Assembly (NCBI RefSeq): GCF_012912135.1
Contig: NZ_QMEB01000011.1
Coordinates: 1-45,681 of the forward strand
Direction of reading: 5' to 3'
DNA: 45,681 nt
Source: Brasilonema bromeliae SPC951
Lineage (GTDB): Bacteria > Cyanobacteriota > Cyanobacteriia > Cyanobacteriales > Nostocaceae
Shown here: positions 34,234-43,322 of the stretch, piece after piece
Layout: each line of letters starts with the position of its first letter
How positions within the stretch are numbered: position 1 is the first letter of the stretch
The notes under the pieces: model-generated
What the model saw: the letters and a program-made list of their open reading frames with translations, nothing else
Told to the model about the DNA's origin: nothing
Databases searched by the model: none
Made by a program: the position numbers and the translations under genes

Positions 34234-35358
34234 TCACTCAATCTTGCCATTTTCCAACAATTTACTAGTCGCATTGACAACAATCTGCGCTGAACCCGCA
34301 AAAAACTCGCGATCGATAGTTGCTGGTACATCACTGGGTTGGTGATAATGGGCAGTCCGTAGATTTGCGGTATCAGTGACCAAGACTGCCCCCACTCCTT
34401 GATACCAAAATGGAGCATGATCGCTGCGTAGAGTATCAGGTGTTAGTAAGCCTTTGAGGGGTATTGGGAGTGTGAGCACAGATGGTAAAATTGATCCCCC
34501 GGTAGTTGCCTTATTAAAGGAGATTGCTGGGAGTTTCTCTGAATTTTGAAAAGCATTCAGCAGTCGTAAATGTTCTGTATCGCCTACCACTGCTAAAAAG
34601 TCACCCTTATCACTGGGTGGCGTCACTGGTAAAGTAGTTGGGTATTTTTGACAGCCAGGAGTGTGACAAGCATAACCCACCATATCCATAATAATAACGC
34701 CTTGTAAGTTTTCCAGATGTTTCTTGTTTGTCACAAAAGCTTTACTTCCTAAAAGTCCTGCTTCCTCCTTATCGAAAAAGGCGAGTTGCAACGTTCTGGG
34801 GGTGGGACGCGAAGCAAAAAGTCGGGCAAGTTCCAGAGTGACAGCAACACCAGTTGCGTTGTCATCTGCACCAGGAGAGATATAAACAGTGTCATAATGA
34901 GCGCCTACTAATATTGCTCCTGCATCTTTCTCAGTTCCTGGTTTTTCCGCGAAGATGTTGACACCATCTGGGAATTTTTCTAGCTTGGGTTTCCAGCCCA
35001 TTTTTTTGAGTTCAGTTGTGATGTAGGCGCGAGTGCGCGATCGCTCTGGTGGTGTATTTCGTGTAAAATTTAACCTGAGAATATGGGCAAACAGCTTATC
35101 ACTAGAAACTTGTAATGAATCAGAAATGGGGGGATGCAAAGACGCAGAAAAATTTTCTGTCTGTGTATCTTCGCGTTTTATTGTCTGTGTATCTTCCCCT
35201 CTTGGTGTGTTTGTATCTTTATTTGCACTCAGAGGATTGTTAACTCTAATACTATAAATAACTGACTCCCGATGCTGTTTAATAAACACGTTAGTCGCTA
35301 CTATAACAACTATTGTCACGAGTAGCATAAGTAACAGCCAAAACCGTTTTTTCATCAT
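34234..35358 (-). CDS. M28-family zinc metallopeptidase, membrane-anchored
   Basis: 374 aa. Residues 6-25 are an uncleaved or cleavable hydrophobic anchor (FWLLLMLLVTIVVIVATNVF), followed by a Thr/Glu-rich linker. The di-zinc aminopeptidase site is seen in VGAHYDTV, GADDNATGVA, the catalytic pair FFDKEEAGLLGS, MDMVGY, and the last ligand RSDHAPFW. Active on peptides in the periplasm. A 34-nt overlapping frame on the same strand is ignored as a shadow. It is divergent from the secreted-protein gene to its right. Confidence 0.93.
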   Translation of the reverse strand: MMKKRFWLLLMLLVTIVVIVATNVFIKQHRESVIYSIRVNNPLSANKDTNTPRGEDTQTIKREDTQTENFSASLHPPISDSLQVSSDKLFAHILRLNFTRNTPPERSRTRAYITTELKKMGWKPKLEKFPDGVNIFAEKPGTEKDAGAILVGAHYDTVYISPGADDNATGVAVTLELARLFASRPTPRTLQLAFFDKEEAGLLGSKAFVTNKKHLENLQGVIIMDMVGYACHTPGCQKYPTTLPVTPPSDKGDFLAVVGDTEHLRLLNAFQNSEKLPAISFNKATTGGSILPSVLTLPIPLKGLLTPDTLRSDHAPFWYQGVGAVLVTDTANLRTAHYHQPSDVPATIDREFFAGSAQIVVNATSKLLENGKIE

Positions 35359-35491
35359 CTCATCAAAAAGGTTAGGGGAGAGTACTCACTCCTGACATAG
35401 GATAGCGCAAACACTAAGTTTGACATCGTGTCTTTTGACAGAAGAACTCACTTCATGTAAAGTTCCTCATGAAACTTTTCAATTTTCAGTT

Positions 35492-35959
35492 ATGCTCAAA
35501 AAAATTTTTCTAGCATCTACTGCATTAATTTGCCTAACGGTACTGGGAAACAGTTTAACAATTGCCAGAGGTGACACTCCAAATAGTAATGCTACAAATC
35601 CTCACAAGACAATGGAAATTTCTCCAGGTCAACCTGTACCCTCAGTTGACTTAGTTGTGCATCAAGATACCAAGAAAGGATGGAATTTGGAGGTAAAAGT
35701 GACTAACTTTCGCTTCGCACCAGAAAACGTTAATACAACACCTAAACCTGGAGAAGGTCACGCTCATCTTTCTGTAAATGGACAAAAGCTTACCAGGTTG
35801 TACAGTAACTGGTACTATTTAGAAAAATTGCCGCCTGGTAAAAACCGCATTACTGTTAGTTTAAATACGAACACTCATGAAGCTTTGATTTTTAACGGAA
35901 AATTGATTCAAGACACTGAGATTATAGACATTCCTGCAAAAAGTATCCAGAAATATTAG
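35492..35959 (+). CDS. Secreted His-containing protein of a putative metal-handling cluster
   Basis: 155 aa from the ATG at 35492; earlier in-frame codons would destroy the signal peptide. Signal LKKIFLASTALICLTVLGNS. The mature domain has DLVVHQDTKKGWNLEVKVTN, then EGHAHLSVNGQKLTRLYSNW and YYLEKLPPGKNRITVSLNTN, a beta-sandwich-like pattern with a HAH motif that could bind copper or another metal. No cysteines remain in the mature part. Gap to the TauE/SafE-type gene is about 208 nt, with a repeat hairpin between them. Function unknown; metal binding is an inference. Confidence 0.75.
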   Translation: MLKKIFLASTALICLTVLGNSLTIARGDTPNSNATNPHKTMEISPGQPVPSVDLVVHQDTKKGWNLEVKVTNFRFAPENVNTTPKPGEGHAHLSVNGQKLTRLYSNWYYLEKLPPGKNRITVSLNTNTHEALIFNGKLIQDTEIIDIPAKSIQKY

Positions 35960-36050
35960 GAAGAATTAAGTGACAAAAGTATCAAAAAAAAATAAAAAAT
36001 TTAGTATTTTTTCGCGTAAGTAGATAAGCGTAATTAATTCGTAGATAGTA

Positions 36051-36092
36051 GTAGTGCGAGCGTCTCGCTCGCGGGCAAGATGCCCGCACTAC
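36051..36092. repeat. Three-way-junction palindromic repeat
   Basis: Outer arms GTAGTGC (36051-36057) and GCACTAC (36086-36092) enclose two hairpins: GAGCG-TCT-CGCTC (36058-36070) and GCGGGCA-AGA-TGCCCGC (36071-36087; it shares two bases with the outer arm). This cloverleaf-like repeat is widespread in cyanobacteria. It lies between two genes of the putative metal cluster. Confidence 0.8.
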
Positions 36093-36167
36093 ATCTTATA
36101 TTTAATTAAACTCATTACTTATCTTCTTTAATTTCATTTTTTATTTTTTATAACTGCTTAATAACTG

Positions 36168-37391
36168 ATGATAAATTTATTACTCATCCTAGCTCTTGGA
36201 TTCCTAGGAAGTTTTGGACATTGCGTTGGCATGTGTGGTCCCTTGGCAGTTGCGTTTTCCCTATCTCATAAGCAGGAAACTCCCCGTTGGCGACAGCAAT
36301 TGCAGTTTCACACATTACTAAACTTGGGACGGATGTTGAGCTATGTTCTCGTTGGTGCTGGGATTGGGGCACTTGGTTCGGTTTTGCTTGCCAGTGGACA
36401 AATGGCAGGAATTGGTAGCCAAGTACGCCATTGGATAGCGATTATTACTGGCATTTTGCTGATTTGGTTTGGTATTGGACAAATAAAACCTGACTTTCTG
36501 CCTCGAATTCCATTGCTGCACCCTCTTGTACAAGGTCGTTTACAAAACTACCTCAGTCAAGGAATGATTAAGCTTTCTCTACAAACTAAATGGTGGACAC
36601 CAGCGCTTTTGGGTATGACTTGGGGTTTAATGCCTTGTGGTTTTCTGTACACTGCTCAAATTAAAGCTGCGGAAACTGGCAATTGGTGGATGGGTGCAGC
36701 AACAATGCTGGCATTTGGCATCGGAACTTTGCCTACAATGTTAGGTGTGGGTGTGTCTACATCGTTGGTTAGTAAAGACAGGCGCAGTCAATTGTTTCGC
36801 ATGGGTGGTTGGGTAACTCTCACAATTGGTGTGCTAACTCTGTTGCGGACTGGCGACACAATGGTAGATTACACCGGACATGGAGCGTTAGTTTGTTTAA
36901 TTCTGGCGCTTGTTGCTCGTCCCATCAGCAACTTGTGGGCAGCACCTTTGCGTTATCGTCGTGCGTTGGGAGTCGGTGCTTTTGTGTTGTCTTTGGCTCA
37001 CACTGTCCACATGATGGAACATTCACTGCAATGGAATTTTGCAGCCTTTTTGTTCTTGCTACCAGATTATCAGGTGGGCATGGCTTTGGGTGCTGTAGCA
37101 CTAGCGCTGATGACTCCCCCTGCCCTCACCAGTTTTGACCGTTTGCAGAAGTCTTTAGGCAAGCGCTGGCGAGCAATTCATTTGTTAAGCGTGCCAGCTT
37201 TACTATTAAGCACGATTCATGCTGTGATAATTGGCTCCCACTATTTGGGTTCTTCTCAAGTTACCTGGGAGAATAAATTAGCGGCAGTGCTTCTGGGAAT
37301 TGTCACCTTGGTTGTGTTGCTGGTGCGTTGGCGCTTTTTCTGGTCAATGTTGTCTTTACAGAAATTTTATGTTCCCTCAAAAAAGTCCTAG
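36168..37391 (+). CDS. TauE/SafE (UreH-like) membrane protein with ferric-reductase-like C-terminus
   Basis: 407 aa, about ten or more membrane helices. The N-terminal motif GHCVGMCGP (C19, C23) near residue 17 is the hallmark of the UreH_2/DsbD-related transporters used in metal or cytochrome-oxidase maturation. Residues about 245-395 resemble a heme-carrying ferric-reductase-like membrane domain: His pairs in AHTVHMMEHSL and LLSTIHAVIIGSHY, with a SFDRLQKSLGKRWRAIHLLS loop like that in MsrQ-type proteins. The fusion would combine thiol or metal transport with transmembrane electron flow. It overlaps the next gene by 23 nt if that gene starts at 37369. Confidence 0.85.
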   Translation: MINLLLILALGFLGSFGHCVGMCGPLAVAFSLSHKQETPRWRQQLQFHTLLNLGRMLSYVLVGAGIGALGSVLLASGQMAGIGSQVRHWIAIITGILLIWFGIGQIKPDFLPRIPLLHPLVQGRLQNYLSQGMIKLSLQTKWWTPALLGMTWGLMPCGFLYTAQIKAAETGNWWMGAATMLAFGIGTLPTMLGVGVSTSLVSKDRRSQLFRMGGWVTLTIGVLTLLRTGDTMVDYTGHGALVCLILALVARPISNLWAAPLRYRRALGVGAFVLSLAHTVHMMEHSLQWNFAAFLFLLPDYQVGMALGAVALALMTPPALTSFDRLQKSLGKRWRAIHLLSVPALLLSTIHAVIIGSHYLGSSQVTWENKLAAVLLGIVTLVVLLVRWRFFWSMLSLQKFYVPSKKS

Positions 37392-38052
37392 GAAAAGATG
37401 TGATCCCTCCAACCCCCGACAGGGGTTGAGCGCAGCAAAGAGGAGTCTAAAAAAACAAGTATTACTACTCTTTGTATTTGTTCTATTTTTAACTATAGCT
37501 TCCCCAGCCATTGCTCACAAGGTCAAGACTGAAGGAGTTGTTGGCGCGACCTTACACGTAGAACCAAATGATAACCCCCGCGCCGGAGAGCCAGCAAAAA
37601 CCTGGTTTGCTCTGACTCGTAAAGGTGGAAAAGTTATCCCTTTAGCGGAGTGTAATTGTCAATTAGCTGTTTACGCTGAGCCTCACTCAGCCAGTGAACC
37701 ACCACTCATCGAACCGCCCTTACAAGCTGTTTCGGTAGAACGGTTTCAAGGCATACCTGGTACGGAAATAACTTTTCCTAGACCGGGAGCGTATCAGCTA
37801 CAACTGAGTGGTAAACCTAAAGATGGAAAGAGTTTCCAGCCATTTGAGCTAAAGTTTCCAGTTACCGTGGCAGTTGGTTCAGCAACAAATAATAATGTAC
37901 AAGAATCACAAACTGTGCAGAATGTCAATCAAAGTGTCACCGAAGAGCGAACTCAGGGAGTGCCATTTTGGGCGATCGCCCTCTCAGTTCTTTTAGCAGT
38001 TGGTGTTTTTTTCGGGGTACTGCGAATGGTGAAGAAGAGGGAAGGCGGATGA
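37369..38052 (+). CDS. Periplasmic protein with C-terminal membrane anchor
   Basis: 227 aa from the ATG at 37369, overlapping the previous gene by 23 nt. The frame is open further up, but that part is a shadow of the previous gene. Signal: LKKQVLLLFVFVLFLTIASP with cleavage near IA-HKV. The mature domain has a beta-rich region (VVGATLHVEPNDNPRAGEPA, then CNCQLAVYAEPHS) with two close cysteines, a loop rich in Asn/Gln/Val, and a final membrane helix (FWAIALSVLLAVGVFFGVLR) with a basic tail. The layout is like CopC/FixH-type periplasmic partners of metal transporters, though no specific family was recognised. Convergent with galE. Confidence 0.75.
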   Translation: MFPQKSPRKRCDPSNPRQGLSAAKRSLKKQVLLLFVFVLFLTIASPAIAHKVKTEGVVGATLHVEPNDNPRAGEPAKTWFALTRKGGKVIPLAECNCQLAVYAEPHSASEPPLIEPPLQAVSVERFQGIPGTEITFPRPGAYQLQLSGKPKDGKSFQPFELKFPVTVAVGSATNNNVQESQTVQNVNQSVTEERTQGVPFWAIALSVLLAVGVFFGVLRMVKKREGG

Positions 38053-38148
38053 GGACGATGAGAAAGTGAGAGAGTGAGGGAGTGTGAGAAAATATGCCTC
38101 CTTCGCTTTTTATCTCCTCCACTTCTCATCCTCCTGATCTTCCTCACT

Positions 38149-39147
38149 CTACTGATGACGTTTCTGGTGCCACTGCCAAGCGTGAGTGATAATTTCCTCA
38201 ACAGAAGAATATTGTGGATGCCAGCCTAGGATTTTTCGGGCTTTGTCGCCACTACCAATGAGTGCTGGTGGATCACCGGGACGGCGATCGCACTCTACAA
38301 CTTTGATATCTCTTTGTGTCACTTCCCTGGCAGTTTCAATAACTTCTTTGACTGAGAAGCCGTTACCATTTCCTAAGTTAAACACTTCGCTGTCGCCACC
38401 CTTCAACAAATATTCCAATCCCAAAACGTGGGCGGATGCTAAGTCGGTAACATGAATATAATCCCGAATACACGTTCCATCAGGCGTGGGGTAATCAGTG
38501 CCGAAAACTGAGATGGATTCGCGCTTACCTAACGCTGTCTGCAACACAAGGGGAATTAAATGGGTTTCTGGGTTGTGGTCTTCCCCCAATAAGCCATTGG
38601 GATCGGCACCAGCAGCGTTAAAATAGCGGAACCGCACCGATTTCAAATCGTAAGCAGCATGAAAATCAGAGAGAATTCGCTCTACCATGAGCTTGCTAGC
38701 ACCATAGGGGTTAATTGGGTTCTGGGGATGGTCTTCGGGAATTGGCACCACTTCCGGTACCCCGTATGTTGCACAAGTAGAAGAAAATACAAATTTCTTA
38801 ACAGACGCTGCGAGCATCGCTTCTAACAAAGTCAAAGTGCCGACAACGTTGTTGCGGTAATACTTTGCAGGATCGCTAACAGATTCCCCAACATACGCAT
38901 AAGCCGAAAAGTGCATCACGGCGGCGATGTTGCGTGTATTGAATAGATTATCCAATAGGGGGCGATCGCCAGTATCTCCCACTACAAGTTCTACCTGTAA
39001 AACTTTTTCAACCAAATCCCGGTGTCCGTAAACGAGATTATCGAGTATTATCACGTCAAAACCTGCTTGTTTAAGGGCAAGCACTGTGTGGGAGCCGATA
39101 TATCCAGCGCCCCCTGTCACCAAAATAGTGGGTTTTCCAGGCGACAT
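38149..39147 (-). CDS. galE: UDP-glucose 4-epimerase
   Basis: 332 aa, interconverts UDP-glucose and UDP-galactose, feeding polysaccharide and galactolipid synthesis. The NAD Rossmann motif TGGAGYIGSHT is at residues 11-21. The catalytic Ser/Thr is in FVFSSTCATYG and the YxxxK pair in NPYGASKLMVE. DNLVYGH and RYFNAAGADPNG are also typical. Full length. Gene starts at 39147, convergent with the metal cluster (97-nt gap). Confidence 0.95.
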   Translation of the reverse strand: MSPGKPTILVTGGAGYIGSHTVLALKQAGFDVIILDNLVYGHRDLVEKVLQVELVVGDTGDRPLLDNLFNTRNIAAVMHFSAYAYVGESVSDPAKYYRNNVVGTLTLLEAMLAASVKKFVFSSTCATYGVPEVVPIPEDHPQNPINPYGASKLMVERILSDFHAAYDLKSVRFRYFNAAGADPNGLLGEDHNPETHLIPLVLQTALGKRESISVFGTDYPTPDGTCIRDYIHVTDLASAHVLGLEYLLKGGDSEVFNLGNGNGFSVKEVIETAREVTQRDIKVVECDRRPGDPPALIGSGDKARKILGWHPQYSSVEEIITHAWQWHQKRHQ

Positions 39148-39292
39148 AGTTTATCCTTTTGACTTGATTGATTTGATGACTACTAGAATTAATTTAATTT
39201 ACAGGAGGTAGGTTAATAATCTGGAATATTACTGATAGTAGACGCAGTTGTAAAAAATTGCTCTAAAATCACTACGATGGTTCTCGTGGTGT

Positions 39293-39342
39293 GAGGGGAC
39301 CCACCCCCGTGCGGAGGTTCCCCTCCGCCCTTGGGGAGTGGC
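39293..39342. repeat. GC-rich palindromic repeat
   Basis: Inner stem GCGGAGG (39311-39317) with CCTCCGC (39322-39328), loop TTCC, flanked by imperfectly pairing CCACCCCC and GGGGAGTGG segments. It sits between galE and the YdcF-like gene in a 310-nt gap that is otherwise featureless. Confidence 0.65.
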
Positions 39343-39458
39343 GTTGTGAGGTATTTGAAGTCAGATAACAGTACGATTACAATTTGACGGTACAATAACC
39401 CCACTGCCCAAAACCTATAAAACCGACCGCAAAAAAGGATTTGAGAGTTAATCGATTT

Positions 39459-40148
39459 ATGTTTGTACTGTTAAGTCGGGTCTTACTGTGGTTACTTGTT
39501 GGCACTATCATATACAGCTTGTTCCAGAGATTTTATCCCTCAGGGACTTTTGTCGGGAGACTAATCTTAGTCATTCTGTTACTTGTGGTACTGCTGTCGT
39601 TCATTAACCCGAATGAACCAGCTGTTGCTTCATTGTGGGGGGTAGTGTCGTTTCCACTTAAACCTCTGGGAGCATCTATCTTGCTGATGATTTTTGCAGC
39701 ACAGAGGATGAAAAGCGGAGGAACGCTGGATAAACCAGGAGGATACTTAATCGGTTGGGCGCTGACAATTTTGTTGTTAGCGAGTACACCGGCTGTCGCT
39801 TACTTCCTAGTTCGCTCACCAATCGCAATGGTGGGTCAACCATACTTAGCCAATCAGGAAATTATCCAAAATGTGCGGCTAGCTTCGTCTATGGTACCAG
39901 CAACACCAACATCTGAGACACTTGTTGCATTAGGACAAGATACTAGCGTAGCCAGCGATGGTATCATCTATGCCTCAAGAATGTCTGACATCAAAACAAC
40001 ACCATACCTGTTGCAAACTCCACAAGCTATTAGAACAAGGGGGTTGAGGTTAGAAGATTTTGTACCCAATGCGGAAACACTCCAAATAACAACCCGAGTC
40101 TGGGAAAGTTATCTTAATCAGATATACACTTTCCTACGTGGTCGTTAG
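39459..40148 (+). CDS. YdcF-like membrane protein apparently lacking its catalytic core
   Basis: 229 aa from the ATG at 39459; a TTG at 39441 is possible. Residues 1-110 contain membrane helices (VLLSRVLLWLLVGTIIYSLF, LILVILLLVVLLSFI, WALTILLLASTPAVAYFLVR). After MVPATPT comes VALGQDTSVASDGIIYASRM, which looks like the beginning of a YdcF/ElyC (DUF218) domain, but then TRGLRLEDFVPNAETLQITT follows, which is the usual C-terminal end of that family. The roughly 100 to 150 residues in between, including the conserved core, are missing, yet the frame is intact. Probably an internally deleted, inactive member. It ends with a terminator at 40175. Confidence 0.6.
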   Translation: MFVLLSRVLLWLLVGTIIYSLFQRFYPSGTFVGRLILVILLLVVLLSFINPNEPAVASLWGVVSFPLKPLGASILLMIFAAQRMKSGGTLDKPGGYLIGWALTILLLASTPAVAYFLVRSPIAMVGQPYLANQEIIQNVRLASSMVPATPTSETLVALGQDTSVASDGIIYASRMSDIKTTPYLLQTPQAIRTRGLRLEDFVPNAETLQITTRVWESYLNQIYTFLRGR

Positions 40149-40174
40149 GTGTAGATTTCCAAAATGAGTACTCG

Positions 40175-40207
40175 TAAGGTCAGTCTCGTGGCTGACCTTA
40201 TTCTTTT
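40175..40207 (+). terminator. Terminator of the YdcF-like gene
   Basis: 9-bp stem TAAGGTCAG (40175-40183) with CTGACCTTA (40192-40200), 8-nt loop, followed by TTCTTTT. Located 26 nt after the stop codon. A standard intrinsic terminator shape. Confidence 0.85.
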
Positions 40208-40353
40208 CCAGAACGGCAAAGTTTACGCTCATTGGCACAAAAAAGATACAACATTAATGACTCGCAAAAGTTGCCGAAAAACAGTCTCAAGATGAATGTG
40301 CCAAAAAGTACTGGGACTTTAAAGTAAAATGAAAAAGATGCGTAATTCCTTGA

Positions 40354-42105
40354 ATGGCAAATTCACGACGGCTGTCTCAGCTTCTTGCATATCTACGCCC
40401 CCATTGGCGGGAAGCAACATTTGGCATTATCGCCTTGTTGATTGTGAATGGTTTGGGTGCTTATATCCCTCTGTTGATTCGTTCTGCTATTGACCGACTC
40501 TCAGTAGAATTCAGCTTTAATCAAATCAAATATCTTGTTATACAAATTGTATTATTCACTTCAGCCATGTGGCTGATCCGAATGGCTTCTCGGATTTGGC
40601 TGTTTGGTGTGGGGCGTCAGGTGGAATCTGACCTGAAACAACGGATTTTTGAACACTTACTCAAACTGGAACCGTCGTATTTTGCGACTAATACCGCAGG
40701 CGATTTGATTAGTCGGGCGACAAGCGATGTGGACAATATCCGCCGGCTATTCGGTTTTGCGCTCTTGAGTTTGGCAAATACTTTATTTGCCTACATTTTC
40801 ACTTTACCAGTCATGCTGGCACTAAGTGTGGATCTGACATTAACCTCACTAGCAGTCTATCCTTTCATGTTTCTCTTAGTACATTTGTTTAGTGAGCGTT
40901 TACGCACAGAACAGTCCGCTGTACAGGAGAGACTATCTGACATCAGTGGACTGATTCAAGAGGATGTCAGTGGTATTGCCTTAATAAAAATTTACTCTCA
41001 GGAAGAAAACGAACGTCGTGCCTTTGCCAATCAAAATCAAGAGCTATTGCAGGCTAATTTGAAACTGGCAAAAAGTCGAAATACGGTGTTTCCACTGATT
41101 GGTGGGCTAGCCACGGTGAGTTCTTTTATCATTATCTGGTTAGGCTCCACAAGGATTGCCAATGGAAGCCTGGCTGTTAGTGATTTTATCGTACTATTCC
41201 TGTACATAGAGCGTCTCGTCTTCCCCACAGCCCTCTTAGGATTCACTATCACTGCTTACCAACGGGGTGAAGTGAGTATTGACCGCGTTGAGGCAATTCT
41301 GACTGTCACACCCAAAATAAAAGACACACGAGATACGATTCACTTACCACCCGAGCAAGTGAAAGGAGAACTCACAGCAAGAAACCTCAGCTTCACCTAC
41401 CCTGGTTCCACCACTCCTGCACTCTGTGACGTTAACTTTACCATAGCTCCTAGCGAGACTGTAGCAATTGTAGGCGCTATTGGTTCAGGAAAATCAACTT
41501 TGGCAAATGCTATCCCAAGATTGTTGGATATTGAAGCGGGACAGTTGTTTTTGGATGGCGTGGACATTACTAAAATTGTCTTGGCTGATTTAAGGAGTGC
41601 GATCGCCTATGTCCCTCAAGATAGCTTTCTCTTCAGTACAACAATTAAAAATAATATTCGCTACGGCGATCCTGTGAGCCAACAACAAGAAGTGGAATAC
41701 GCTGCCAAGATGGCGCAAATTCACCCAGAAATCAGCTACTTTCCCCAAGAATATGAAACCATAGTTGGGGAACGTGGCATTACTCTTTCTGGTGGTCAAC
41801 GACAACGTACTGCTTTGGCTAGGGGAATATTAGTTAATGCCCCAGTGTTAATTTTAGATGATGCTCTTTCCAGTGTAGATAATCAAACAGCCACAGCCAT
41901 CTTGAAAAATCTTTCTGCTGGTACGCAACGAAAAACAGTCATTTTCATCACTCATCAACTCTCTGCTGCTGCTACTGCTGACCGCATTTTTGTCATGGAC
42001 AAGGGGAAAATCGTTCAAAAAGGCACCCACGTAGAACTTTTGCAGCAGCCTGGACTGTATAGAAGTTTATGGAATCAGCATCAGATAGAAGAATTATTGC
42101 ATTAG
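40354..42105 (+). CDS. ABC exporter, MdlB-like (fused membrane and ATPase domains)
   Basis: 583 aa. Residues 1-310 carry about six membrane helices. The ATPase (340-580) has Walker A GAIGSGKST, Q-loop VPQDSFLF, signature TLSGGQRQR, switch His ITHQLS. Walker B reads VLILDDALSSVD: the usual catalytic Glu is Asp, as in degenerate sites of heterodimeric exporters (MdlA/SmdA type). A partner half-transporter may therefore be needed; none is adjacent. It could move lipids, peptides or drugs. The gene sits alone and ends near a heptamer repeat. Confidence 0.9.
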   Translation: MANSRRLSQLLAYLRPHWREATFGIIALLIVNGLGAYIPLLIRSAIDRLSVEFSFNQIKYLVIQIVLFTSAMWLIRMASRIWLFGVGRQVESDLKQRIFEHLLKLEPSYFATNTAGDLISRATSDVDNIRRLFGFALLSLANTLFAYIFTLPVMLALSVDLTLTSLAVYPFMFLLVHLFSERLRTEQSAVQERLSDISGLIQEDVSGIALIKIYSQEENERRAFANQNQELLQANLKLAKSRNTVFPLIGGLATVSSFIIIWLGSTRIANGSLAVSDFIVLFLYIERLVFPTALLGFTITAYQRGEVSIDRVEAILTVTPKIKDTRDTIHLPPEQVKGELTARNLSFTYPGSTTPALCDVNFTIAPSETVAIVGAIGSGKSTLANAIPRLLDIEAGQLFLDGVDITKIVLADLRSAIAYVPQDSFLFSTTIKNNIRYGDPVSQQQEVEYAAKMAQIHPEISYFPQEYETIVGERGITLSGGQRQRTALARGILVNAPVLILDDALSSVDNQTATAILKNLSAGTQRKTVIFITHQLSAAATADRIFVMDKGKIVQKGTHVELLQQPGLYRSLWNQHQIEELLH

Positions 42106-42644
42106 ACTTTTTGCAGGAGTCGGGAACAGGGAACAGGGAACAGGGAACAGGGAACAGCGAATAGGGAACAGGGAACAGAACTTCGTAAAATCTCACTTTT
42201 GTAAGAGGTGTATTTTTTATACCAGTTACGAGATAAATTGATTGGCTCTCAACAAGAATTCCCACCGTACATAAAAGAATCTCACCAAATGTTTCACGAA
42301 GCGAAGCATCACCTATTTAGTATTTTTGCAAGAGGTAACATAAAATCAACTCTTTAGGAGGATGTATTTTTCCTCAGCTTTGTATACCTCAGTGAACGCA
42401 CTTGCTGAGTAGCAAACTTTAACATGCTTACCAGAAATGTTCACTTTTTTAACGACTTTTCATCTTACATAAAATATGTTTATTTTGCTTTAACTTAAAT
42501 TTATAAAAAATCATGATCCCAAGAATGTTGATGAAGATTCAGTGAATCTACGGTTAAACTTCGTTTGCTTGTGGTGAGCTAGGTTTATAGTCTAATTATC
42601 GCTAAATAACCATATTTTCTTAGCTAAATATAATTGGCATAACA
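42106..42644. other. Intergenic region between the ABC exporter and the sugar transferase
   Basis: About 540 nt, AT-rich apart from the heptamer repeat at 42123. It includes an expected promoter for the sugar transferase. No ORF or RNA gene recognised. Confidence 0.45.
42123..42178. repeat. Heptamer tandem repeat (GGAACAG)n
   Basis: Eight 7-bp units: five perfect GGAACAG (42123-42157), one degenerate CGAATAG (42158-42164), two perfect (42165-42178). It lies about 17 nt past the exporter's stop. Confidence 0.9.
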
Positions 42645-43322
42645 ATGTATCAGATATCCTGCCCAACAGTTGTTGATGGTGCAACTGCCGACACTTGGGA
42701 ATTGCAATTAACTGCTCACCCGTCAGTAAATTCTAAGTTGAAACGATGTTTAGACATTGTGGGGAGCATAGTAGGACTACTAATTTTATCGATTTTGTTT
42801 GTGCCAATAGCAATAGCAATTACAATCGATAGTCCTGGTCCAATTTTCTTCACACAAGAACGCTATGGACTCTACGGGCGCTCATTCCGTATCCGTAAAT
42901 TCCGCTCTATGGTTTCAAACGCCGAGAAATTAAAATCTTTGGTGCAGAATGAAGCTGATGGATTAATTTTTAAAAATAAAAATGACTTCCGAGTGACAAA
43001 AGTAGGTCGCTTTTTAAGAAGTACAAGTCTAGATGAACTGCCACAGTTTTGGAACGTTCTAGTAGGCGAAATGAGTTTAGTAGGGACACGTCCACCAACG
43101 AAAGATGAAGTGTCTCAGTATAATCAACGTCACTGGCAACGCCTAAATGTTAAACCAGGTTTAACAGGTGAATGGCAAGTTAACGGTCGTTCTCATGTGA
43201 AAGATTTTGAGCAAGTTGTAGACTTAGATTTGCAGTATCAGAAGAAATGGTATCCAATGTACGACTTATTACTGATCGTAAAGACATTCTTCATGATCGT
43301 TGGTCGAGTGGGAGCTTTCTAA
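42645..43322 (+). CDS. Exopolysaccharide priming sugar transferase (bacterial sugar transferase family)
   Basis: 225 aa. It transfers a sugar-1-phosphate from a nucleotide sugar to undecaprenyl phosphate, starting glycan assembly. A single membrane segment lies at about residues 35-60 (KRCLDIVGSIVGLLILSILF), followed by the PglC-like catalytic domain: DSPGPIFFTQERYG, RKFRSMVSNAE, SLDELPQFWNVL, GTRPPT and GLTGEW. It is the short, single-helix form lacking the long N-terminal membrane domain of WcaJ. Likely feeds surface polysaccharide along with galE and the other glycan genes in this window. No neighbour overlaps. Confidence 0.93.
   Translation: MYQISCPTVVDGATADTWELQLTAHPSVNSKLKRCLDIVGSIVGLLILSILFVPIAIAITIDSPGPIFFTQERYGLYGRSFRIRKFRSMVSNAEKLKSLVQNEADGLIFKNKNDFRVTKVGRFLRSTSLDELPQFWNVLVGEMSLVGTRPPTKDEVSQYNQRHWQRLNVKPGLTGEWQVNGRSHVKDFEQVVDLDLQYQKKWYPMYDLLLIVKTFFMIVGRVGAF

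Noticed and set aside
34002-34418. 138-aa minus-strand frame near the M28 gene
   Set aside because: It overlaps the M28 coding region in another frame and has no family pattern or ribosome site.
37300-37368. Upstream extension of the anchored periplasmic protein
   Set aside because: It overlaps the preceding gene in another frame and would add Cys/Trp-rich residues before a clear signal peptide.
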